Assembly (NCBI GenBank): GCA_016926255.1
Contig: JAFGOY010000017.1
Location: 61,915-125,914, forward strand
From: Anaerolineae bacterium
GTDB taxonomy: Bacteria; Chloroflexota; Anaerolineae; Aggregatilineales; UBA3940
Direction of reading: 5' to 3'
Length of the DNA: 64,000 nucleotides
Position 1 is the first letter of the stretch. Each line of letters starts with the position of its first letter. Both the position numbers and the translations under genes were made by a program. This document shows positions 58,067 through 64,000 of this stretch, piece by piece. The notes beneath the pieces are model-generated. The model worked only from the letters and a program-made list of their open reading frames with translations. It had not been told where the DNA came from and did not search any database.

Positions 58067-60487
58067 TCAGCCGAGGGTGGCAATCACCTCGACTTCGCTC
58101 CGGTCATCAGGCACCGGGACAACCGTCCCATCAATGGCTTCACCGTCGACCGTAATCGCAGCAGTGTTACCCGGCCCTTCGCGCCTGACCGTGATATTGA
58201 AGGTCACACCCCGGAACTGCCGCACCGCCGTGAACCCGTCCCAGTCGGAGGGGAGCACCGGCTGGATTTCCAGCCCGTCGTAAGTGGGTCTGATGCCGAG
58301 TATCCACTGGGTAATCGCGGCGTAGTTCCAGGCAGCGGTGCCGGTCAGCCAGGAGTTCTTGGCTTCACCGTGCGTCGGCGCGTCGCGCCCGGCGATGGTC
58401 TGCGCGTAGACGAACGGCTCGCAGCGATGCACTTCGCTGATCGCCTCACGCGCCGACGGGTTGATCCGGGTGTAATAATCGAAAGCCAGGTCGCCGTCGT
58501 CGAGCATCGTGGCGGAGATCATGATCCAGGGGTTGGTGTGACAGAAGATCGAAGCGTTCTCTTTGTAGCCGGGCGGGTAGGACGAGATTTCGCCCAGCTG
58601 CAGGTAGTACCGTGTATAGGCCGGTTGGTTGACGACGATCCCGTGCTGTGTGGCAAGCCGCTCGTCAACGCTCTTTAGCGCCTTCTGTGCGTAGCCGTTG
58701 TCGAACCCGATTCCGGCCATGATGCAGATTCCCTGCGGCTCGATGAATATCTGACCTTCCTCGCATTCCTTCGATCCGACTGCCTGACCGAAATGGTCAT
58801 AGGCCCGCTTGAACCAGTCGCCATCCCAGCCGTGTTCGAGGACAGTTTCCACCATCCGATCGGCTTTCTCGTTGTAGGACTCGTCGCCGGTGATCGCCGC
58901 CATCTCACACGCGGCGATGACGAACAGCCCGCCGATGAAGATCGACTCGGCGACCCCGCCTTCGCGGTGGCTGGCCGTCTGGAACGATTCGCCCGGTTCC
59001 TCCGAGAACGTGTTCAGGTTCAGGCAGTCATTCCAGTCAGCACGCCCAATCAGGGGCAGTTGATGCGGCCCTAGGTTGTCGAGCGTGTACTGGAGGCTGC
59101 GTTCGAGATGAACCAGAAGCGGCGCTTCGGTGCCGGGTGTGTTGTCGAACTGTACCATCTCGTCGAGGATGCTGCGGTCGCCTGTTTCCTTCAGGTAGGC
59201 GGCGACGCCGACGATCAGCCAGAGCGGGTCGTCGTTGAACCCGCCGCCAACCCCTGCGTTACCGCGCTTGGTCAGGGGCTGGTACTGGTGATAGGCCCCG
59301 CCGTTCTCGAACTGGGTCGAAGCCAGGTCGATGATGCGCTCGCGGGCGCGTTCGGGGACGATGTGGACAAAACCCACCAGATCCTGCGCCGAATCGCGGA
59401 AGCCCATCCCGCGCCCGATCCCGGACTCGAACTGTGAGGCCGAGCGCGACATGTTGAAGGTGATCATGTTCTGGTAGGCGTTCCAGATGTTGACCATCCG
59501 GTTGGTGTGCTCGTCGGGGGTATCGATCTGGAAGGCGCTCAGCAGCTGCTCCCAGTAATCATACAGGGCGTCGAATGCCTTATCGACCTCCGCCTGCTGC
59601 GTGTACTTTGCGATGATCGGGAGGGCCGCCTTTTTGTTGACCGTTGACGAACCCGGCGGATCGAACTTGGCGTCTCTGGGATTCTCCTGGTAACCAAGCA
59701 CGAAAATAACCTGCTTCGACTCGCCCGGCTGTAATGCCAGTTTGACATGATGTGAGCCAATCGGCGACCAGCCGTGAGCGACGGAATTGCGCGACCGTCC
59801 CTCTTCGACGGCGATGGGTTCGTGCCAGCCGCGATAGGGGCCTAAGAAATCCTCGCGCTGGGTATCGAACGCTTCAATCGGCTCCGAGCAGGCAAAATAG
59901 GCAAAGTGATCGCGGCGCTCGCGGTATTCGGTCTTGTGGTAGATCACGCCGTTGACGATCTCTACCTCGCCGATATTGAGGTTGCGCTGGAAGTTGGCCG
60001 CGTCGTCCTGAGCATCCCACAGGGCGAACTCGACTGCGGAGAAGATCGACAGGTTTGCAGCCTCGTCGCGGTTGTTGGTGATTGTCGCCTGCCAGATTTC
60101 GAGCGTTTCGCCGAGGGGAACAAAATAGCGAATCTTCGTGGTGACAGCGTTGGATGTCGATTGGATGACGGTGTATCCCATACCATGTCGGCAGGTGTAA
60201 TCCTCGACGCCGTTCCGGATGGGCTGCCAGGTGGGTGTCCAGTAGTCGCCGCTGACGTTGTCGCGGAGATAGAGATAGCGCCCGCCGTAATCGGTCGGAA
60301 CGTTGTTGTAGCGGTAGCGTGTCAGCCGTCTGAGCCGCGCATCCTGGTAAAAAGAATAGCCCCCACCGGTGTTGCTGATAATACCAAAATAACTTTCACA
60401 GCCCAGATAGTTGATCCAGGGCAGGGGGGTATCTGGTCGGGTAATCACATATTCTCGCTGCCGGTCATCAAAAGTTCCAAAACGCAT
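58067..60487 (-). CDS. Cellobiose phosphorylase (GH94)
   Basis: A protein of 806 residues, the usual length for cellobiose phosphorylase. The start MRFGTFDDRQREYVITRPDTP and the nearby YSFYQDARLRRLTRYRYNNVP are strongly characteristic. The catalytic acid is Asp487 in GRADWNDCLN; the (alpha/alpha)6 barrel spans about 310-730. It splits cellobiose with phosphate into glucose 1-phosphate and glucose, saving ATP. No signal peptide, so cytoplasmic. A palindromic operator lies 37 bases before the start, and the adjacent importer probably supplies the sugar. Confidence 0.93.
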   Translation of the reverse strand: MRFGTFDDRQREYVITRPDTPLPWINYLGCESYFGIISNTGGGYSFYQDARLRRLTRYRYNNVPTDYGGRYLYLRDNVSGDYWTPTWQPIRNGVEDYTCRHGMGYTVIQSTSNAVTTKIRYFVPLGETLEIWQATITNNRDEAANLSIFSAVEFALWDAQDDAANFQRNLNIGEVEIVNGVIYHKTEYRERRDHFAYFACSEPIEAFDTQREDFLGPYRGWHEPIAVEEGRSRNSVAHGWSPIGSHHVKLALQPGESKQVIFVLGYQENPRDAKFDPPGSSTVNKKAALPIIAKYTQQAEVDKAFDALYDYWEQLLSAFQIDTPDEHTNRMVNIWNAYQNMITFNMSRSASQFESGIGRGMGFRDSAQDLVGFVHIVPERARERIIDLASTQFENGGAYHQYQPLTKRGNAGVGGGFNDDPLWLIVGVAAYLKETGDRSILDEMVQFDNTPGTEAPLLVHLERSLQYTLDNLGPHQLPLIGRADWNDCLNLNTFSEEPGESFQTASHREGGVAESIFIGGLFVIAACEMAAITGDESYNEKADRMVETVLEHGWDGDWFKRAYDHFGQAVGSKECEEGQIFIEPQGICIMAGIGFDNGYAQKALKSVDERLATQHGIVVNQPAYTRYYLQLGEISSYPPGYKENASIFCHTNPWIMISATMLDDGDLAFDYYTRINPSAREAISEVHRCEPFVYAQTIAGRDAPTHGEAKNSWLTGTAAWNYAAITQWILGIRPTYDGLEIQPVLPSDWDGFTAVRQFRGVTFNITVRREGPGNTAAITVDGEAIDGTVVPVPDDRSEVEVIATLG

Positions 60488-60523
60488 CGGGTCTAATCCT
60501 TCTTTTCGGTGACATTCATGCCC

Positions 60524-60545
60524 GTTATGAGAGCGCTCTCATGAC
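60524..60545. promoter_or_regulatory. CelR/CebR-like operator
   Basis: ATGAGAGCGCTCTCAT (60527-60542) is a perfect 16-bp palindrome, extended by matching outer bases to 22. Its core TGAGAGCGCTCTCA differs by one symmetrical base from the TGGGAGCGCTCCCA box of actinobacterial CelR/CebR, LacI-type regulators of cellobiose genes. The regulator gene is not in the window. The rest of 60546-60709 has no gene. Confidence 0.7.
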
Positions 60546-60709
60546 GGAGTAAAAATTATTCGGCGATAGATACCGGTAAATCATACAAGAAAAGCGACTG
60601 CCGCCGGAGAAACCGTCACACAGTTTTCCTTGATCTCAAAGTGTCAATGTTGGGACACCTCATAATTGTGAGCTTGCCTCTCCCTGTGAGAGGTGTCCAA
60701 ATATAAGCC

Positions 60710-61600
60710 CTACCCCTTCATCGATCCCATGGCAATGCCGCTGACGATGTAGCGGGAGAAGAGGGCATAGATGAGAATGATCGGGACGACGGTGACCGCC
60801 AGCCCCAGGTAGATCGCGCCATACTCGGTGCGGTAGACATCACCGCGCAGGGTCTGGATGAGCATCGGCAGGGTGTACTTCTCAATCGAGTTGATGATGA
60901 TGTAGGCGTTGAAGAAGTTGTTCCAGGCGGCGACGAAGGAGAAGATGCCCAGGGTAATTGCGCCGGGAATGGCCAGGGGCATCATGATGGTGTGGAAGAT
61001 CTTCAACTCGCCCGCCCCGTCGATCCTTGCCGCGTCGATCAGCTCCTCGATAATCATCGAGTCGAGGTACTGCTTGGCGAAGAAGACCGCACCCGCGTTG
61101 GCGATGGCGGGCAGGATCAGCGCGGCGAAGGTATCGGTCAGGCCCAGCTTCGACATGTACTGGAAGAAGCCGATAATCGACAGCTGCATCGGGATCATGA
61201 CCAGCAGGACGATGAAGTTGTTGAACAGGTTGCGCCCCTTGAAGCGGTAGACGGTCACCCCGTAGGCGGTCAGGAAAGCGAAATAGACGGCCAGGACGGT
61301 GGTGGCGGCTGACACGAAGAGGCTGTTCAGGAAGCCCCGCACCAGGTTCAGGCCGCGCCCCAGCAGCACCCCGTAGTTGTCGAGGGTGTGGACGCTGGGC
61401 AGGATGCTGATCCCCTGCTGGATTTCATAGGTCGAGCGGGTGGCATTGACGATCAACAGCCAGATCGGGGTGATGGTGACCACCAGCAGGACGATCAGGA
61501 AAAGGTAGATCAGGACCCGGTAGACATGGGTCGCCAGGTTGTACTGCCGGGCAGTATAGATCGATGCCTGGGTTGCCTGTTTTGACTTTGTCAGGTTCAT
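60710..61600 (-). CDS. Sugar ABC transporter permease (MalG type)
   Basis: A protein of 296 residues. Six helices; the EAA loop is IDAARIDGAGELKIFHTIMMPLAIP. It ends SGIAMGSMKG, as MalG-type subunits do. It starts 20 bases after the other permease. No ATPase gene is present, so a shared ATPase is expected. Confidence 0.93.
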   Translation of the reverse strand: MNLTKSKQATQASIYTARQYNLATHVYRVLIYLFLIVLLVVTITPIWLLIVNATRSTYEIQQGISILPSVHTLDNYGVLLGRGLNLVRGFLNSLFVSAATTVLAVYFAFLTAYGVTVYRFKGRNLFNNFIVLLVMIPMQLSIIGFFQYMSKLGLTDTFAALILPAIANAGAVFFAKQYLDSMIIEELIDAARIDGAGELKIFHTIMMPLAIPGAITLGIFSFVAAWNNFFNAYIIINSIEKYTLPMLIQTLRGDVYRTEYGAIYLGLAVTVVPIILIYALFSRYIVSGIAMGSMKG

Positions 61601-61619
61601 GAGTTTTGCCTTCTCTATC

Positions 61620-62522
61620 TTATCGGCCTGGCTGCCGGTCGCGTTCGCGCAGGAAGTAGAAGATGCCGAGCGCGCAGATGCTGGTCATGATGAAGATCAG
61701 CACCCCCACCGACGAGGCCGCCCCGATATGCCCCTTGCTGCTGGAGAACTTCAGGTACATCAGAATGTTGTTGGTCATGATCGACCCGCTGGGCGAGCCG
61801 CGCTGGTCGGTCAGCAGGTAGGGAATGTCGAACATCTGCATCCCGCCCACCAGTGAAATGACGAAGATGTAGATCAGGATCGGCTTGAGCAGCGGCAGGG
61901 TGATCTTGCGGAACATGTCGAACGACGAGGCCCCGTCGACCATCGCCGCTTCGTACAGCGACACCGAGATCGACGTCATCCCGGCCATGACCAGAATCAG
62001 GGTCTGCCCGAACCACATCCACCACTGGATGAAGACGACCAGCCCGCGGGCGATGGGAACGCTCTGCAGGAAGTGCTGGGCTTCTGTGAGCAGGCCAAGA
62101 CGGACCAGGAACTGGTTGACCGGGCCGTAATATGAGAACAGGCTAAAGAACAAAGCAGCCACCGCGGCTGGCATCAGCAGGTTGGGCAGATAGAAGAGGG
62201 CGCGCCAGATGCCCACTGCTCTGATTTTTAACCGTGCGCTGGTGAACCAGACGGCGAGCAGGGTGGCGATGCCAATCTGGGGGATGAAGTTCAATATCCA
62301 GATGATCCAGGTGTTCTTGACCGCCTTCATGAACACGTCGTCGGCAAAGAGACGCTGGAAGTTCTGGAGACCGATCCAGTTCGCCTCTTTCGACATCAGG
62401 GTCGTATCGGTGAAGCTCAGATAGACCGTGTTGTAGACCGGGTACAGCCCGAAAACCAGGAAGCCAATGATGAACGGGGCAATGAAGAGATAGCCATAGT
62501 GTTCTTTTTTCATTCCAAACAT
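61620..62522 (-). CDS. Sugar ABC transporter permease (MalF type)
   Basis: A protein of 300 residues from ATG 62522 (a TTG nine bases earlier is also possible). First helix YLFIAPFIIGFLVFGLYPVYN; EAA loop YEAAMVDGASSFDMFRKITLPLL. It sits between the binding protein and the MalG-type permease, the common order. Pairing with the cellobiose phosphorylase gene suggests cello-oligosaccharide import. Confidence 0.92.
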   Translation of the reverse strand: MFGMKKEHYGYLFIAPFIIGFLVFGLYPVYNTVYLSFTDTTLMSKEANWIGLQNFQRLFADDVFMKAVKNTWIIWILNFIPQIGIATLLAVWFTSARLKIRAVGIWRALFYLPNLLMPAAVAALFFSLFSYYGPVNQFLVRLGLLTEAQHFLQSVPIARGLVVFIQWWMWFGQTLILVMAGMTSISVSLYEAAMVDGASSFDMFRKITLPLLKPILIYIFVISLVGGMQMFDIPYLLTDQRGSPSGSIMTNNILMYLKFSSSKGHIGAASSVGVLIFIMTSICALGIFYFLRERDRQPGR

Positions 62523-62546
62523 AGGCCACAATCCTTTGGTAAAGAA

Positions 62547-62579
62547 GGTAGGTCAGTGTAAATGATACACTGACCTACC
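62547..62579 (-). promoter_or_regulatory. Hairpin between binding-protein and permease genes
   Basis: Fourteen-bp perfect stem with a five-base loop, just after the binding-protein stop. No clear T-run follows on the - strand. Its position mirrors the hairpin at 37949 in the other sugar operon, suggesting unequal gene expression by partial termination or 3'-end protection. Confidence 0.7.
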
Positions 62580-62596
62580 GGTCTGTCAAAACCTGA

Positions 62597-64000
62597 TTAG
62601 TCGATGATCAGGTCCGGGAACTCGATGCGGAGCGAGTCTTTCCAGTTGGCCCACATCTCGTCTTCAGTGACCTCGTCGTTGAGGTACTGGTTGAGCGGGT
62701 CGTTCAGCGCACGCTGGATCGCGTCATCTGAACCGGTCATCAGGCGGGCATTGACCGACGGTGCGGCTTCGGCGAAACCGGCGTAGGAGTTCTGCCCGGC
62801 CAGGAACGCGCTCAGGTCGGAGTCATCGAACATCGGGATGATCTCTTCGACTACGTTCTGGCTGGAGACGAAGTCGCCGGGGGCCTGTTTCTGGTCTTCG
62901 GGAACTTCGGGGTCAATCGCGGCCAGGTATTCGTTGGTGTAGACGCCGAGTGCCCAGTTCTTCAGGTTCTCTTCGTCCAGGGTTGCGAAGCGGATGAAGT
63001 CCTTCGCCAGTTCCTCGTTCGGGGTGCCATCGATCATCCCAAGCCAGGTGCCGCCCCACTGGTAGGGCATCGGGCCGGTCACCACACCCCAGTCACCGGA
63101 GGTGTCTGAGGAGCCATCGGCTGAAACGGCGTTCGGGGCCAGCACGTAGGGCAGACCCCAGGTCGGCAGGAAGTAGCAGAACACCTGCTTCGGGTTGCCT
63201 TCGGCGTCGGCCAGCGTGTCATTCATGCCGGCGAACCAGCCTTCCTGCCACTGCTGTGCCTGCGCTTCGTAGCCCTCATCGCGGAACAGCTTGGCGGTGG
63301 CAACATACTGCTCGACCATCGGGTCGACGACCAGCGTATCATCCACTACCCACGGGTCCGCGCGGTTGGCGAAGAACGGGTTCTGGAAGTCACCGGAGGA
63401 AGAGACCATGTAGGTGTCGCCGCCGGAGGCCTCTTTGATCGTCGCGGCCATCTCGGTGAAGCCATCCAGGTCGCTCATCATTTCCTGAATGTCTGCCGGG
63501 TCATCGGTCCCGAAGTATTCCAGCGCCAGGCTGCGGCGGTAGAAGATCGCGCCGGGGGTCGCCTGGTAGGCATAGGCCTTGGTCACGCCCTGGTCCGTGC
63601 CCACGTCCAGCACGAACTGGTAGGTGTTGGCGGCTTCCGCATACTGCAGCAGGTCGCCCAGGTCGGCCAGGAAATCGGCCTCGACGTATTCCTTGACGAA
63701 GGCGGCTTCCAGCGCAACCACGTCAGGCGCATCGGCGGTGCCGAGGGAAGCCTTGAGCTTGGTCTGGTATTCGCCGTTGGTCATCGGGATCATCGTGTAG
63801 ACGATATCGACATCGGGGTGCGTGCCTTCATAGGCAATCGCCATGGTCATGATCTCATTGGTGAATGACCAGACGTTCAGCACCGTCTTTTCGGCGGCGG
63901 CTTCTTCTGCCGGAGCTTCTTCTTCGGCTGCGGCTTCTTCTGCCGGGGCTTCTTCTTCAGCGGCTGCCGGTGCTTCGGTGGCGGCTGCGCCTCCGCAGGC
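62597..64000 (-). CDS. Sugar ABC transporter substrate-binding lipoprotein (5' end outside window)
   Basis: The frame is open to the window edge. The last visible codons at the N-terminal side read A-C-G-G, which is the lipobox cysteine region, so only the signal peptide is missing. An Ala/Glu/Pro linker with two 11-residue repeats (AAAEEEAPAEE) follows, then the binding domain from VLNVWSFTNEIMTMAIAYEGTHPDVDI with DAPDVVALEAAFVKEYVE and GVTKAYAYQATPGAIFYRRSLA. An internal GTG at 63883 is not the true start. The ligand is presumably cello-oligosaccharide. Confidence 0.92.
   Translation of the reverse strand, partial: ACGGAAATEAPAAAEEEAPAEEAAAEEEAPAEEAAAEKTVLNVWSFTNEIMTMAIAYEGTHPDVDIVYTMIPMTNGEYQTKLKASLGTADAPDVVALEAAFVKEYVEADFLADLGDLLQYAEAANTYQFVLDVGTDQGVTKAYAYQATPGAIFYRRSLALEYFGTDDPADIQEMMSDLDGFTEMAATIKEASGGDTYMVSSSGDFQNPFFANRADPWVVDDTLVVDPMVEQYVATAKLFRDEGYEAQAQQWQEGWFAGMNDTLADAEGNPKQVFCYFLPTWGLPYVLAPNAVSADGSSDTSGDWGVVTGPMPYQWGGTWLGMIDGTPNEELAKDFIRFATLDEENLKNWALGVYTNEYLAAIDPEVPEDQKQAPGDFVSSQNVVEEIIPMFDDSDLSAFLAGQNSYAGFAEAAPSVNARLMTGSDDAIQRALNDPLNQYLNDEVTEDEMWANWKDSLRIEFPDLIID

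Noticed and set aside
63883..63885. GTG at 63883 as the start of the last binding protein
   Set aside because: The frame stays open to the window edge and encodes a linker and lipobox cysteine, so the true start lies outside.
1..64000. CRISPR arrays, rRNA genes, IS elements
   Set aside because: No regularly spaced direct repeats, no rRNA-like stretch, and no transposase or paired terminal repeats were seen.

Overview
The window reads as a piece of a high-GC bacterial chromosome, most likely Chloroflexota (Anaerolineae-like). That is inference from the gene mix: WD40, FHA and SH3b proteins, many lipoproteins, cellulose-sugar importers beside GH3 and GH94 enzymes, DUF362, Gram-positive-type SOS boxes, and a dispersed two-hairpin intergenic repeat seen in many gaps. 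No database was consulted.

Layout. 1-2936: end of a WD40 gene, a repeat-containing lipoprotein, DegV. 3249-11586: a compact phage-derived module on the + strand. It holds an HK97-type portal, a fused prohead protease-major capsid protein with an internal start, a gp6-like connector, a probable neck protein, a frameshifted tail-tip-like gene, a holin-like protein, a fibre-like protein and one unknown. It begins at a promoter flanked by two near-perfect SOS (LexA) boxes and a leader terminator, and ends at a terminator. There is no terminase, tail tube, tape measure, lysin, integrase or repressor. 11702-21300: lipoproteins, a response regulator-histidine kinase hybrid, hydrolases, a DUF692-like protein, an SH3b protein, tandem FHA proteins and initiator tRNA-Met. 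21513-25487: TetR regulator with a probable operator and a MacB/LolD-type ABC exporter. 25678-30164: an orphan PD-(D/E)XK-like protein, DUF362, a hydrolase lacking its nucleophile, and two back-to-back toxin-antitoxin pairs (RHH/MazF and MntA/HepT). 31021-34815: M20 peptidase, dipeptide-epimerase-like enzyme and AmpG-like permease, resembling cell-wall peptide recycling.

35106-42602: a LacI-controlled sugar system (LacI, binding protein, two permeases, GH3 glycosidase) with matching tandem 12-bp operators before lacI and before the transport operon. 42714-44246: a GT39-type membrane glycosyltransferase. 44436-57166: a glycerol/dihydroxyacetone catabolic cluster: DhaR, GlpF, DhaK, DhaL, GlpK, a GlpA-like FAD dehydrogenase, SdhB/SdhC/SdhD-like subunits with no SdhA, a small membrane protein and a three-domain DhaM carrying a complete Enzyme I. 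Together these would import glycerol, phosphorylate it, oxidise glycerol 3-phosphate with electrons passing to quinone, and phosphorylate dihydroxyacetone with PEP, both routes meeting at dihydroxyacetone phosphate. 57170-64000 (mostly - strand): an ATC-hydrolase-family protein, cellobiose phosphorylase with a CelR/CebR-like operator, and a second sugar ABC importer whose binding-protein gene runs off the window at its lipobox cysteine.

The two most unusual items are the SOS-controlled minimal capsid module and the apparent hybrid GlpA-SdhBCD complex.
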